From NCBI GenBank assembly GCA_002868925.1, contig PKTZ01000094.1:1-38833 (forward strand): a DNA stretch of 38,833 bases, in the 5' to 3' direction. The notes beneath the pieces were generated by a model, which was given only the letters and a program-made list of their open reading frames with translations, searched no databases and was not told where the DNA came from. Each line of letters opens with the position of its first letter. Position 1 is the stretch's first letter. The translations under genes were made by a program, and so were the position numbers. The stretch is from Desulfuromonas sp. (lineage in GTDB: Bacteria; Desulfobacterota; Desulfuromonadia; Desulfuromonadales; UBA2294). This document shows, piece after piece, positions 1-9,415 of the stretch.

Positions 1-1244
1 CCCTCGAAGGTCCCGAACAGCACCAGGATCTCACCGGCGAAATTGCCGAGCCCCGGCAGGCCGAGCGATGACAGGGAAAAGAGCAGGAGGAAGGCCGACA
101 ACACCGGGGCGCAGTGCCAGAGTCCTCCGAGTTCATCAAGGTTGCGGCTGCCGGTCCGTGCCTCGAGCATGGCGATCAGCACGAACAGACCACCGGTCGT
201 CACCCCGTGCGCCGTCATCAACAGGATGCTCCCCTCAAGGGCGGTCGCGTTCCAGGCAGCGAAACCGATGATGACCAGACCGAGATGGGAGACCGACGAA
301 TAGGCGATCAGCCGCTTGGCATCCTTCTGCAGGTAAGCGGCCCAGGCGGCGTGAAAGAGGCCGATCAGGGCCAGCGTCGCCAGCAGCGGCAGGCTGCGCT
401 GCGCCACATCAGGAAAGAGCGAAAAGGCGAAGCGGAGCATGGCGTAGGCGCCGGTCTTGAGCAACAGGCCGGCAAGGTCGAGCGAACCGGCGGTCGGCGC
501 CTCGGTGTGGGCATCCGGCAGCCAGGTGTGAAACGGGAACAGCGGCACCTTGATAATAAAAGCGATCAGGAAAGCGCCGTAGAGCCAGAGCTCCTCGCTC
601 CCATCGAACCGGGTCTGGCGCAACGCGTCGAGGGCGAAGGTGTAGTCGCCGCTCTGCTGGCCGTGAATCCAGTAGAGGGCGATGATGCCGATCAGCATCA
701 GCAACGACCCGGCGAGGGTGTAGAGGAAGAATTTAACCGAGGCGTAGACCCGGCGGGTGTGACCCCAGACCCCGATCAGCAGGAACATCGGGATCAGCAT
801 CACTTCCCAGAAAACATAGAACAGAACGAGGTCGAGGGCGAGGAAGACACCGAGGACACCGGTCTCCATCGCCATCAGCAGGACGAAGAAAAGAGGCGCA
901 TGTTTCTTCACCGGCCAGGAAATTAAAACCGCGATCACCTGCAGGAAGCCGGTCAGGACCACCATCAGCAAAGAGAGGCCGTCGAGACCCAAGGTGTAGC
1001 GGATGCCGAAGCGGGGAATCCAGGCGACGTCCTCGTAGAGGAACCAGCGCTGACCGCTCTGCGGGGTCGTCACGAACATCCAGACCGAAAGGATGAACAC
1101 CGCCAGGGTCGCAACCAGGGCGTACCAGCGGCACTCCTCCGGCTCGTGCCGGTGCAGCCAGCAGAGCAGGGAGCCGATCAGCGGCAGCGCCAGCAGCAGG
1201 CTCAGCCACGGAAATTCGGGGTATGTCGCGAGTGCAGGATCCAT
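1..1244 (-). CDS. nuoM: NADH-quinone oxidoreductase subunit M, 3' part missing (window edge)
   Basis: This is an antiporter-like proton-pumping membrane subunit of complex I. Reading back from an ATG at 1244 gives an open frame of 414 codons running off the left edge, so the C-terminus is not seen. The N-terminus (MDPALATYPEFPWLSLLLAL) is followed by hydrophobic helices. The family motif HTWLPDAHTEAPTAGS, which lies in a conserved transmembrane loop of NuoM/MrpD-type subunits, is encoded near 490-540. The start lies 9 bp after the nuoL stop, in the same operon. A separate nuoN would be expected to the left, outside the window. Confidence 0.95.
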   Translation of the reverse strand, partial: MDPALATYPEFPWLSLLLALPLIGSLLCWLHRHEPEECRWYALVATLAVFILSVWMFVTTPQSGQRWFLYEDVAWIPRFGIRYTLGLDGLSLLMVVLTGFLQVIAVLISWPVKKHAPLFFVLLMAMETGVLGVFLALDLVLFYVFWEVMLIPMFLLIGVWGHTRRVYASVKFFLYTLAGSLLMLIGIIALYWIHGQQSGDYTFALDALRQTRFDGSEELWLYGAFLIAFIIKVPLFPFHTWLPDAHTEAPTAGSLDLAGLLLKTGAYAMLRFAFSLFPDVAQRSLPLLATLALIGLFHAAWAAYLQKDAKRLIAYSSVSHLGLVIIGFAAWNATALEGSILLMTAHGVTTGGLFVLIAMLEARTGSRNLDELGGLWHCAPVLSAFLLLFSLSSLGLPGLGNFAGEILVLFGTFE

Positions 1245-1253
1245 CAATCCATC

Positions 1254-3119
1254 CTAGAGTGAAACCAGGCGCCAGAGGCACCAGCCGAGGAGCGCCAGGA
1301 GCCCCCAGGCGAAAGCGGTCACGTAGTGCGGCAGCCGCCCGGTAGCGGCCAGGCGCATCTTCTCTCCGGCCTGCCGACTCATGTTGGCCAACCCTTCGAG
1401 CACGCCGTCAATGACGGTCAGGTCGATACCTAGCCAGCAGAAGCGGCCCAGGGCGCGAAACGGCACCAGGATCAAACGTTCAACCAGTTCATCGACCCGC
1501 CAGCCGGCAAGCAGGAACCGGGAGACAACATTCTCCCGCGGAACGTTGACGTTACGGTAGAAGTGGCGAGCGATAAACCAACCGGCCGCCACCAGAACCG
1601 TGGCCACTCCCCACAGCATCCACTCGTTGGCATGACTGACCGCCGGTACCGAACCGGCCAGAGGCCCGAGGAAATGGTGCAGCCATTCATTGCCGCCGAC
1701 CAGAACCGGCAGGTTGAGAATACCGCCGCCGAGACCGAGAAAGGCGAGCGGCAGCAACGGCCAGACCATCAATCCGCCCGGCGCATGCCCGGCCTCACCG
1801 CGTGCCTCGCCGCCGAAGACCAGGTAGAGCAAGCGGAAGGTATAGATTGCGGTCAGCAGGGCGTTCAGCGAACCGAGCAGCCAGATTGACTTGAACAGCA
1901 ATCCGGGCTGGGCATAGACGGCAAGCAGGATCGCGTCCTTCGAATAGAAACCTCCGGTCATCGGCACCCCGGCCAGGCAGATTGCCCCGGCCATGAACAG
2001 GGAGAAGACGAACGACGCGCGACGGGCGACGCCACCCATTTTGAAGATGTCGTTCTCCTCGTGACAGAGGTGGATAACGCAACCGGCCGCCATGAACAGC
2101 AGCGCCTTGAAAAAGGCGTGGGTCAGCAGGTGGAACATCGCGCCGGCGACCGATCCGGCCCCGACCGCGATAAACATGTAACCGACCTGGCTCATGGTCG
2201 AATAGGCAAGCACCCGCTTGATCTCGCGCTGGGCGAGCGCGCAGGTGGCGGCGTAGAAGGCGGTCAACACCCCGACCAGGGCGATCGCCGCCATCCCGAC
2301 CGGAGAGAGAGAGACCAGCGGGAAGAGACGGCAGAGCAGGTAGACACCGGCGGTGACCATGGTCGCGGCATGGATGAGGGCCGAGACCGGGGTCGGACCG
2401 GCCATGGCGTCGGCGAGCCAGGTCATCAGCGGCAGCTGGGCCGACTTGCCGCTGGCGCCGAGCAGCAGCAACAGGGTAAGACCGGTCGCGACCGCCGGAG
2501 CGAAACCGGCCGCCTGCTGGTTGATCTCGGAGATCGACAGGGTTCCGGTCAGTGCGAACAGCCAGAGCATGGCGATGCCGAAAAAGACATCGCCGACCCG
2601 GGTCACCAGGAACGCCTTGCGCCCGGCGTCGGCATTCTCCCCCTTGCCGTACCAGTAACCGATCAGGCCGTAGGAGCAGAAACCGACCCCTTCCCAGCCG
2701 ACAAAGGTCAGCAAAAGGTTATCGGCGAGCACGATCAAAAGCATCGCCGCGACAAAAAGGTTGAGCAGGGTGAAGAAGCGGGCGTAATCCTTCTCCTTCG
2801 CCATGTAACCGACGGCATAGAGGTGGATCAGGGTCGAGACGCCGGTCACCATCAGGGTCATCGGTGCCGACAGCCGATCGAACAGGATAGCGATATCGAC
2901 CTGCAGATCGCCGCTGGTTGCCCAGGTATAGAGCACCGCCCGGCTCCCCTCGCCGTCGGCGTATGACCAGAACAGCAGGGTAATGATGGTCGCCGTCGCC
3001 ACCCCGAACAGGGCCAGGGTTTCGGCGAACAGGCGCGGTGCCCGCATGCCGAACATGCCGTTCAGAACGCCGCAGACCAGAGGCAGCAGCGGTATCAAAA
3101 ATAGCAACGTCTCGTTCAT
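1254..3119 (-). CDS. nuoL: NADH-quinone oxidoreductase subunit L
   Basis: This 621-residue protein is the largest antiporter-like membrane subunit of complex I, at the distal end of the membrane arm with the long lateral helix. It is almost entirely transmembrane helices. Family motifs seen include LLTFVGWEGVGFCSYGLIG (around residue 135), a segment ending TWLADAMAGPTPVSALIHA and the HAATMVTAGVYLL helix (around 230-260). A final hydrophobic anchor (ending LLGWCLWRLVSL) closes the protein. Length is normal for the family. Its ATG overlaps the nuoK stop by 4 bp (ATGA), so the two are probably translationally coupled. A long open frame on the opposite strand is only codon-bias shadow. Confidence 0.97.
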   Translation of the reverse strand: MNETLLFLIPLLPLVCGVLNGMFGMRAPRLFAETLALFGVATATIITLLFWSYADGEGSRAVLYTWATSGDLQVDIAILFDRLSAPMTLMVTGVSTLIHLYAVGYMAKEKDYARFFTLLNLFVAAMLLIVLADNLLLTFVGWEGVGFCSYGLIGYWYGKGENADAGRKAFLVTRVGDVFFGIAMLWLFALTGTLSISEINQQAAGFAPAVATGLTLLLLLGASGKSAQLPLMTWLADAMAGPTPVSALIHAATMVTAGVYLLCRLFPLVSLSPVGMAAIALVGVLTAFYAATCALAQREIKRVLAYSTMSQVGYMFIAVGAGSVAGAMFHLLTHAFFKALLFMAAGCVIHLCHEENDIFKMGGVARRASFVFSLFMAGAICLAGVPMTGGFYSKDAILLAVYAQPGLLFKSIWLLGSLNALLTAIYTFRLLYLVFGGEARGEAGHAPGGLMVWPLLPLAFLGLGGGILNLPVLVGGNEWLHHFLGPLAGSVPAVSHANEWMLWGVATVLVAAGWFIARHFYRNVNVPRENVVSRFLLAGWRVDELVERLILVPFRALGRFCWLGIDLTVIDGVLEGLANMSRQAGEKMRLAATGRLPHYVTAFAWGLLALLGWCLWRLVSL

Positions 3120-3421
3120 CCGCTCATCTCGTCAAAAGCATCGGCGTCGATCGACCCCTTGCGCCGCCGCAGGTAAACAACCAGCGCCAAGGAGATGCCG
3201 ACTTCGGCCGCGGTCATCGCCATCAGGAAGATGACGAAGATCTGGCCGTCGACCTCGCGCCAGTAGGCCGAAGCGCCGACCAGGATCAGGCCGACCGCAT
3301 TGAGCATGATCTCGACCCCGACCAGGATCATGATCAGGTTGCGCCGACCGAGCACGCAGCCGAGCCCCATGGTGAACATCATCGAGGCGACAATCAGCAG
3401 GTGGGAGAGCGGAACGATCAT
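3116..3421 (-). CDS. nuoK: NADH-quinone oxidoreductase subunit K
   Basis: This is the small membrane subunit of complex I (MrpC-like), 101 residues with three transmembrane helices. The start at 3421 (MIVPLSHLLIVAS) gives the usual family length, whereas the much longer upstream-extended frame only reads nuoJ out of frame. The characteristic segment RRNLIMILVGVEIMLNAVG, with the buried glutamate of helix 2, is present, and a second acidic residue follows in AMTAAEVGISLAL. The start overlaps the nuoJ stop by 4 bp and the stop overlaps the nuoL start by 4 bp. Confidence 0.96.
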   Translation of the reverse strand: MIVPLSHLLIVASMMFTMGLGCVLGRRNLIMILVGVEIMLNAVGLILVGASAYWREVDGQIFVIFLMAMTAAEVGISLALVVYLRRRKGSIDADAFDEMSG

Positions 3422-3927
3422 TTGCGCCCTCCCTTCTTCTTGTCGGTCCGACCGACGTAGTACCCGCCGACCGCCGCGAACAGCAGCTGGAATGAGACGA
3501 CTTCGACCGCCAGCGCGTACTCCTTGAACAGGGTGTAACCGAAGTCTCGCGGCGTCGCGAAGTAGACGGGGATTCCGTCGACGCCACCCGGATCGAAAGC
3601 GATAATCGCAAACGTCGCCCCGAGCACGGTCAACGACAGCAGGACCACCGGCAGCAGCCGGCTCCAGACCAGTCCCTGCAGCTCCTGTGACGGTGCCAGC
3701 TCGAGCATCATGATGATGAACATGAACAGCACCATGATCGCTCCGGCGTAGATAATCACCTCCCACGCCGCCACCAGCGGCGCCCCGAGAACGTAGAAGA
3801 GCAGAGCCAGGGCGAAGAAGGCATGCACCAGGTAGATGATGGCGTGTACCGGGTTACGCCGAGTCACGCAGAGCAGAGTCGCCGTCAGGGCAATTGCGCT
3901 CAGTATGTAGAACAGTACGGTCGCCAT
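3418..3927 (-). CDS. nuoJ: NADH-quinone oxidoreductase subunit J
   Basis: This is complex I membrane subunit J (MrpG-like), 169 residues with five predicted helices. Typical stretches are RNPVHAIIYLVHAFFALAL at the N-terminus and EVIIYAGAIMVLFMFIIMM, the helix bearing the pi-bulge region of the family. The C-terminus is basic and lysine-rich (DKKKGGRK). It overlaps nuoK by 4 bp. Unlike the other tight nuo junctions there are 60 bp between the nuoI stop and this start, and that spacer carries a short repeat-type sequence (see 3938-3970). Confidence 0.96.
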   Translation of the reverse strand: MATVLFYILSAIALTATLLCVTRRNPVHAIIYLVHAFFALALLFYVLGAPLVAAWEVIIYAGAIMVLFMFIIMMLELAPSQELQGLVWSRLLPVVLLSLTVLGATFAIIAFDPGGVDGIPVYFATPRDFGYTLFKEYALAVEVVSFQLLFAAVGGYYVGRTDKKKGGRK

Positions 3928-3937
3928 ATTGTTAAAT

Positions 3938-3970
3938 ATTCTTCGTGTCCTTCGTGATCTTCGTGGTTAA
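3938..3970. repeat. Short intergenic repeat between nuoI and nuoJ
   Basis: The spacer contains three successive CTTCGTG units (TTCTTCGTG, TCCTTCGTG, ATCTTCGTG). On the minus strand this reads as CACGAAG repeats. It has the same style as the much longer spacer between nuoF and nuoG. No ORF or clear hairpin terminator is present, so it is probably a decayed copy of an interspersed intergenic repeat rather than a transcription boundary. Confidence 0.55.
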
Positions 3971-3987
3971 TACCCAAAAACCAAAAC

Positions 3988-4521
3988 CTACGGCAGCAAA
4001 CTCTTTACATCCTCCGGTTCAGTCTCGTCTTCGTTGCCGCCACGCGGATTGACCACGCCGATACCGGCATGACGGTAGAAGTTATATTCGTTATCCTTGC
4101 CGCCGTCATCGATCAACAGATCCTCTTTTTCGTGAACCAGGTTGAGCAGGTCGCGGTTGCAGATTTCGTAATCGGGCGTCATCTGGATCGCCATGGTCGG
4201 ACAGGCTTCGGCACAGAGCCCGCAGAAGATGCAGCGGCTGAAGTTGATCCGGAACCAGGCGGCATAGCGGCGGCCGTTTTCATCCTCGGCCGCCTGCATT
4301 GAGATGCAGTCGACCGGGCAGGCGGCGCTGCAGAGATAGCAGGCGACACAGCGCTCGCCACCATCCGGATCGCGGGTCAGCACGATGCGGGCTCGATAGC
4401 GCGAATACGGCGTCCTCTTCTGTTCCGGGTACTGGATCGTCACCGGCTTTTTGAAGATATAGCTCAGGGTCACCCAGAACGGTTCGAGGGTCCCCTTTAT
4501 GTCACGCCACAGGTCTCTCAC
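3988..4521 (-). CDS. nuoI: NADH-quinone oxidoreductase subunit I (2x[4Fe-4S] ferredoxin subunit)
   Basis: This peripheral-arm subunit of complex I carries clusters N6a and N6b and passes electrons towards N2. I chose the GTG at 4521, one base after the nuoH stop and behind a GGGAGG ribosome site, which gives 177 residues starting [15 protein letters not shown]. The longer frame reads into nuoH. The two cluster motifs are C58-x2-C61-x2-C64-x3-C68 and C97-x2-C100-x2-C103-x3-C107, all eight cysteines intact. An N-terminal amphipathic segment ([18 protein letters not shown]) fits membrane-arm docking. The C-terminal tail is acidic. Confidence 0.95.
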   Translation of the reverse strand: MRDLWRDIKGTLEPFWVTLSYIFKKPVTIQYPEQKRTPYSRYRARIVLTRDPDGGERCVACYLCSAACPVDCISMQAAEDENGRRYAAWFRINFSRCIFCGLCAEACPTMAIQMTPDYEICNRDLLNLVHEKEDLLIDDGGKDNEYNFYRHAGIGVVNPRGGNEDETEPEDVKSLLP

Positions 4522-4522
4522 A

Positions 4523-5521
4523 TCAGCCTCCCAGGCTCCAGACCATGAAACCGCCACGCACCACGACATCGAGCAGGGCGATCGGCATCAGCACCTTCCA
4601 GCCGAAATGCATCAGCTGGTCATAACGGAAGCGGGGCATGGTGCCGCGCATCCAGATAAAAACAAACGCAACACCGAGCACCTTGAACAGGAACCAGAAG
4701 ATCGGCGGCAGCAACGGCCCGTGCCAGCCACCGAGGAAGAAGATGGTGGTCATCGAACCGAGAATGATCATGTTGATGTATTCGCCGACGAAAAACAGAC
4801 CGAACCGCATCCCGGAATACTCGGTATGGAACCCGGCGACCAGTTCGTTCTCCGCTTCCGGCAGGTCAAACGGGATCCGCTTCGATTCCGCAGCGACGCT
4901 GACGAAAAAGATCAGGAACGTCTCCGGGTAGATCAGGACAAACGGCAGCGACTCCTGCGCCATGACGATATCGGTCAGCGAGAAGGAGCGGGCCGCCATG
5001 ATGATCGGTACCACCGCCAGCCCCATCGACAATTCGTAGGAGATCAACTGGGCCAGCCCGCGGATCGAGGCGAGCAGGGCATACTTCGAGTTGGAGGCCC
5101 AGCCGCCGAGAGCGATGCCGTAGACCGCCAGCGAGGAGAGACCGAGGAAGTAGAGCACTCCGATGTTCAAATCGCAAACAACCTGCGGAACCTGCTGTCC
5201 AAATATTTCGATCGTCGGCCCGAACGGCACAACTGCCAGCGACATCAGGGCGGTCACCGCCGCCAGTCCCGGCGCGAACAGGAACAGGTATTTGTCTGCA
5301 CCGGCCGGGCAGACATCCTCCTTGGTCAACATCTTGATCAGGTCGGCGACCGGCTGGAACATGCCGAACGGACCGACCCGGTTCGGGCCGTAACGCAGCT
5401 GCATCCGAGCCAGGATCTTCCGTTCGGCCAGGACCAGGTAAGCGGCCATGGTGAGGACGACGGCGAAGATCAGGCCGAGCTTGATGATGATAATCAGTAA
5501 TGTAATCAGAATATCATTCAT
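4523..5521 (-). CDS. nuoH: NADH-quinone oxidoreductase subunit H
   Basis: This membrane subunit at the foot of complex I helps form the quinone chamber. It has 332 residues and about eight helices. Recognisable pieces are [20 protein letters not shown] (residues about 32-51), [15 protein letters not shown], and the acidic quinone-site loop around [19 protein letters not shown] with its glutamates. Length is normal. It overlaps the end of nuoG by 8 bp and is followed after 1 bp by nuoI. Confidence 0.97.
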   Translation of the reverse strand: MNDILITLLIIIIKLGLIFAVVLTMAAYLVLAERKILARMQLRYGPNRVGPFGMFQPVADLIKMLTKEDVCPAGADKYLFLFAPGLAAVTALMSLAVVPFGPTIEIFGQQVPQVVCDLNIGVLYFLGLSSLAVYGIALGGWASNSKYALLASIRGLAQLISYELSMGLAVVPIIMAARSFSLTDIVMAQESLPFVLIYPETFLIFFVSVAAESKRIPFDLPEAENELVAGFHTEYSGMRFGLFFVGEYINMIILGSMTTIFFLGGWHGPLLPPIFWFLFKVLGVAFVFIWMRGTMPRFRYDQLMHFGWKVLMPIALLDVVVRGGFMVWSLGG

Positions 5522-7886
5522 CTCGCGCTCCGTTTTTACGGATACTACAGGGGATCATAACGCCTCCCGGCAAAAAGGCGTCAGCTCCGGTCTGCGGTAT
5601 CAGCACCAGGCCGGGAAGGGCTTTGGCATCAATCCGAACTTCGACGGCGAGCTTGCCTTCCGCCGTCTGCAGACTGACGTTCTCACCGTTCGCAACACCG
5701 ATACTGGCGGCATCGCTTTCGGACAGGACAACGCAAGGTGCCGATCGGACCGCATCCAGCGCCGAGCAGTAGGAAAGCAGCGGGCCGCTGCCGAACAGGT
5801 CGGCAACCGGCAGAAGATGCAAAAGGTCATCACCTTTTCCTGGCACATCTTCCCGATTGACCGTCGTCGGCAGCTCGCCGTTGGCCCGGCAGAGCATCCC
5901 CTGCTCCGGCTGGTCGAGACCGGAGAAACGGTCATCATCGGCAGCGATCTGCTGCCGGAGATCATTGATCGTGACCGGTTGTCCCACAAGATTAGCGATG
6001 AACTCGGCCGCCGAGCGGGGCTGATCGCCCGGAGTCTCGTGGGAGAACCGGCGCGGCGGATGTCCTCCATCGCCAGTGATCCGGAGCGGCTCGCCCGGTT
6101 TCAAAACCGGCTTGAACCGCTGCATCCGCCCCTCGCAGTTGATATAGGTTCCCGCCGATTCGGCCGGTGCCGCCGTCGGCAAGAAGATATCGGCCTTCGC
6201 GGCCGCCGGGCCGTTGATATAATCGGCGACGACGAGAAACTCGAGTTTCGACAGAGCCTCCTGTAGCCGTTTCCGGTCCGGATAGTCGGCAAAGGGGTCA
6301 CTCTCGACGCAGACCAGGGCTCGGATCTTTCCGGTGATGATGTCATCGAGAATAGTCTCGAAATCGGGAGCAGCGCCACTCAGCATCGCTGCGCCATAGC
6401 TGTTCGGCCCGGAGAGGTGGACGAAATCCCCCCCCGCTTCGGGCAACTGCGCCATCAGTTCGCACAGTGCCGCGACCCCCTCTGCCTGCAGCAGGTCACC
6501 GCCGCCGACCAGAATCGGCCGCTCCGCCTTTTTTATCGATTTTAGTACACCTTCGAAAAAGAGCTGTTCATGCCGTTCGAAGTTGTCGAAAGCGCCCGAC
6601 TTCAAAGCACGGATAATCGTAGAAAGTTTTTCCGGCCGCACAACGAGGTGCGCCGCCTTGAACGGCAGCTTGACCGGGCGGGCATCGATGACGGCAACTT
6701 GCGACCCGGAACTCTCCGCTTGGCGGATGGCGGCGGCAAGCATCGGCGCCTCGTTGAGCGGATCACTGCCGAGCAGCAGGATAAAATCGCTTCTGCGGAT
6801 ATCGGCCAGGCTGCGTCCCCTATCTCCTCTCAGTGCAACCCAGCTCCGGGCAGCATTGTCCCGCTGTGGGTGACATTCGAAGCAGACACTCTTCGATCCA
6901 CTCTGTTCGGCCCAGGATTTGATCATGGCATTTGTTTCGAGCGCCGTCCGGGACGAGCCGAGGAAACCGACGGCTTCGCCACCCAATTTTTCGATCTTAT
7001 CGTTGATGGCAGCGAGCGCTTCATGCCGATCGCACTCTTCACCGTTGATCCGTGGAACACGCAGCCGATCCGGATGGTTAACGTAACCGTAGCCGAAGCG
7101 ACCACGGTCGCAGATAAAGTGACCATTGACCTCTTTGCTAGTCCCGGAGCGGACCCGTTGCAGCTCCCGGTAACGGCCCCCGGGGATAGTGGCGCAACCG
7201 AGCGAGCAGTGCGGACAGATCGATTCGGCTTCCTGCAGGTCCCAGTAACGGCTTTTGAAACGATAGGTCTTGTCGGTAAAGACCCCGGTCGGACAGACAT
7301 CGGCGAGGTTGCCGGAGAACGGGCTCTCCAACCGGCCGGGTTCGAATCGCCCGAAAAAGACCCGGTTGCGCGAGCCCATCACCCCGAAATCAGTACCGCC
7401 GAAGTAGTCACGGTAGGTGCGAACGCAGCGGTAACACTGGATGCAGCGGTTCATCTCCTGCTCGATGAACGGGCCGAGCTCCTGGTTGCTATAAGTCCGC
7501 TTCTTGCCACGGTAACGACGGATGCTCTGACCGCCGGCAATGGTCATATCCTGAAGCTGGCATTCTCCACCTTCGTCGCAGACAGGGCAGTCGTGCGGGT
7601 GATTGGTCATCAACCATTCGATAACATGTTGACGCAGCTCGACCGCCGTCGGTTCGAGGGTATTGACGACCATCCCTTCGGCCGCCTCAACCAAACAGGA
7701 CATCTGTACCCCCTTGCTCTGCTCCGTCTCGATATAGACAGCACAGAGCCGGCAGGCGCCGACCGCTCCGAGCGCCTCGTGGTAACAGAAGTGCGGCACC
7801 ACGATGCCGAGTTTTTCGGCGGCGTCGAGTACGGTCGTCCCTTTCGGCACGGTGATGCTCTGGTTGTCGATTGTCAGTGTGACCAT
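5514..7886 (-). CDS. nuoG: NADH-quinone oxidoreductase subunit G (iron-sulfur, molybdopterin-oxidoreductase-like)
   Basis: This is the large Fe-S subunit of the complex I electron-input arm, 790 residues. The N-terminal [2Fe-2S] ferredoxin domain has C34, C45, C48 and C64. The H-Cys3 cluster has H96, C100, C103 and C109. The next [4Fe-4S] site has C148, C151, C154 and C198. A fourth Cys set (C224, C227, C231, C259) corresponds to the N7-type cluster kept only in some bacteria. The rest is a formate-dehydrogenase-like domain without obvious cofactor residues. The stretch after about residue 600 (GDGGHPPRRFSHETPG) is poorly conserved by eye. It overlaps nuoH by 8 bp. The 257-bp gap before it, after nuoF, is repeat-rich. 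Confidence 0.96.
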   Translation of the reverse strand: MVTLTIDNQSITVPKGTTVLDAAEKLGIVVPHFCYHEALGAVGACRLCAVYIETEQSKGVQMSCLVEAAEGMVVNTLEPTAVELRQHVIEWLMTNHPHDCPVCDEGGECQLQDMTIAGGQSIRRYRGKKRTYSNQELGPFIEQEMNRCIQCYRCVRTYRDYFGGTDFGVMGSRNRVFFGRFEPGRLESPFSGNLADVCPTGVFTDKTYRFKSRYWDLQEAESICPHCSLGCATIPGGRYRELQRVRSGTSKEVNGHFICDRGRFGYGYVNHPDRLRVPRINGEECDRHEALAAINDKIEKLGGEAVGFLGSSRTALETNAMIKSWAEQSGSKSVCFECHPQRDNAARSWVALRGDRGRSLADIRRSDFILLLGSDPLNEAPMLAAAIRQAESSGSQVAVIDARPVKLPFKAAHLVVRPEKLSTIIRALKSGAFDNFERHEQLFFEGVLKSIKKAERPILVGGGDLLQAEGVAALCELMAQLPEAGGDFVHLSGPNSYGAAMLSGAAPDFETILDDIITGKIRALVCVESDPFADYPDRKRLQEALSKLEFLVVADYINGPAAAKADIFLPTAAPAESAGTYINCEGRMQRFKPVLKPGEPLRITGDGGHPPRRFSHETPGDQPRSAAEFIANLVGQPVTINDLRQQIAADDDRFSGLDQPEQGMLCRANGELPTTVNREDVPGKGDDLLHLLPVADLFGSGPLLSYCSALDAVRSAPCVVLSESDAASIGVANGENVSLQTAEGKLAVEVRIDAKALPGLVLIPQTGADAFLPGGVMIPCSIRKNGARDE

Positions 7887-7916
7887 TTAATTCATCTTCA
7901 AGTCAGAAAACCTGTT

Positions 7917-8125
7917 ATTGCCACCAAGTCACCAAGGACACCAAGAAGATCAAAACCTTTTTCAACGCAGAGGCGCAAAGTCGCCAAGAAGGCTTGAATT
8001 ATTAAAAACTTGAATTTGCTTTTTGGTTCTAACCCAAATCATTTCTTTGCTTTTCTTCGCGTCTTCGCGTCTTTGCGTGAAAATTATCTTTACTGCCTTT
8101 GCCTTTCTTGGTGCCTTGGCGGCAC
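7917..8125. repeat. Long imperfect inverted repeat between nuoF and nuoG
   Basis: The left arm (about 7921-7992) is built from ACCAAG and GCGCAAAG/GCCAAGAAG-type units. The right arm (about 8055-8121) holds the reverse-complement types, CTTCGCGTCTTCGCGTC and CTTGGTGCCTTGGCGG, in mirrored order. Together they make an imperfect palindrome of about 200 bp with a central AT-rich stretch. There is no ORF. Sequences of this flavour are common between genes in many environmental bacteria, including deltaproteobacteria, and may be non-autonomous mobile repeats. Here the copy sits inside an operon, so RNA folding could influence expression of nuoG and downstream genes. Confidence 0.75.
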
Positions 8126-8143
8126 ATCACCTTTCGACTTTAT

Positions 8144-9415
8144 TCACTTAAAAGGGCATCGCCCTTTCTTGATATGATCGACCAATTCTTCCTCAAAACA
8201 GTTGAACAGTCCCTCGACCGGCCCCATCGCCCCTTCGGCCAGGGCACAGAAGCTACGACCGGCGATGTTACGGAACTGCCCCCGGAGGTTCTCCAGGTGC
8301 TCCTCGGTCGCTTCCCCCTGTTCGAACTGCTCGAGCAGCCAGGCGACGTACGGCAGACCATCGCGGCAGGGGGTACACCAGCCGCAACTCTCCCTGGCAA
8401 AGAAGCGGATCAGGTTGAGGGTGACCGCGACCATGCAGGTCTCCTCGTCGAATACCGTCACCCCGGCGGTGCCGAGCCGGCTGCCGGCCCGGGTGATCGC
8501 CGTAAAATCGAGCGGCACGTCGAGGTGGTTCGCCGCCAGGTAAGGGGTCGAGGCGCCGCCCGGCAGGCAGGCCTTGAACTTCTTGCCGCCGCGCACGCCG
8601 CCACCGTGTTCGTTCACGATCTCGTCGAGGGTCACCCCGAGCGGCAGCTCGAAGCATTCGGTTTTTTCCAGGTGCCCGGAGAGACCGAACAGCTTGGTTC
8701 CGGCCCCCTCCTCGGTCAGCGCCAGCGATTTGAACCAGTCGGCGCCGCCGGTGACGATATGCTGAATGTTAGCCAAGGTCTCGACGTTGTTGACCGTGGT
8801 CGGCCGGTCGAACAGACCGCGCACCGCCGGAAACGGCGGCTTCAGGCGCGGGTTCGGTCGTCGACCCTCGAGTCCGCTGAGCAGCGCCGTCTCTTCGCCG
8901 CAGATGTAGCGGCCGGCGCTGCGGTGCACGTGGATCTCGCAGGAGAATCCACTGCCGAGGATATCCTTGCCGAGATACCCGGCCTCTTTCGCCTCGGCGA
9001 CCGCCCGTTCGAGATTCTGCGCGCAATCCTCGTAGGCATAGCGGATAAAAACATAGGCCTCCGGGGTCTGCAGTGCGTAGGCGGTGATGATCATCCCCTC
9101 GATCAGCTGGTGTGGATCGGTGCGCAGCAAGACCCCGTCCTTGTAGGTCCCCGGTTCCATTTCGTCGCAGTTGCAGACCAGGTATTTAGGCCCCGGCTGG
9201 TCACTCGGGAAAAAACTCCACTTGGTCCCGGTCGGGAACCCGGCGCCGCCGCGGCCGCAGAGGCCTGACGCCTTGACCAGTTCGGTCACCTCGGCCGGAG
9301 ACATACTCTTGATCGTCTTTTCCAGCCCTTCGTAGCCACCGCTTTTTCGGTAGCCGTCGAAAAAAACGGTCTCGCCCGGAATCCGGTTCTTGAACAGGAG
9401 TTGCGGGTGTTTCAT
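8144..9415 (-). CDS. nuoF: NADH-quinone oxidoreductase subunit F (NADH/FMN/[4Fe-4S])
   Basis: This is the NADH-oxidising flavoprotein subunit of complex I, 423 residues, a normal length. The nucleotide/FMN motif LCGRGGAGFPTGTKW is at about 52-66, the flavin-loop segment CNCDEMEPGTYKD at 81-93, and GRYICGEETALLSGLEGRR at 168-186. The N3 cluster cysteines are C344, C347, C350 (ESCGWCTPCRDG) and C390. The start overlaps the nuoE stop by 4 bp, indicating coupling. This sequence supports NADH as substrate, unlike the 11-subunit complexes that lack NuoEFG. Confidence 0.97.
   Translation of the reverse strand: MKHPQLLFKNRIPGETVFFDGYRKSGGYEGLEKTIKSMSPAEVTELVKASGLCGRGGAGFPTGTKWSFFPSDQPGPKYLVCNCDEMEPGTYKDGVLLRTDPHQLIEGMIITAYALQTPEAYVFIRYAYEDCAQNLERAVAEAKEAGYLGKDILGSGFSCEIHVHRSAGRYICGEETALLSGLEGRRPNPRLKPPFPAVRGLFDRPTTVNNVETLANIQHIVTGGADWFKSLALTEEGAGTKLFGLSGHLEKTECFELPLGVTLDEIVNEHGGGVRGGKKFKACLPGGASTPYLAANHLDVPLDFTAITRAGSRLGTAGVTVFDEETCMVAVTLNLIRFFARESCGWCTPCRDGLPYVAWLLEQFEQGEATEEHLENLRGQFRNIAGRSFCALAEGAMGPVEGLFNCFEEELVDHIKKGRCPFK

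Noticed and set aside
2061-2966. 301-codon plus-strand open frame opposite nuoL
   Set aside because: It is highly charged and repetitive, has no ribosome site or family resemblance, and lies fully antisense to a clear nuoL. GC-rich codon bias produces such shadows, as also at 114-926, 4499-5500, 6570-7997 and 9469-10518.
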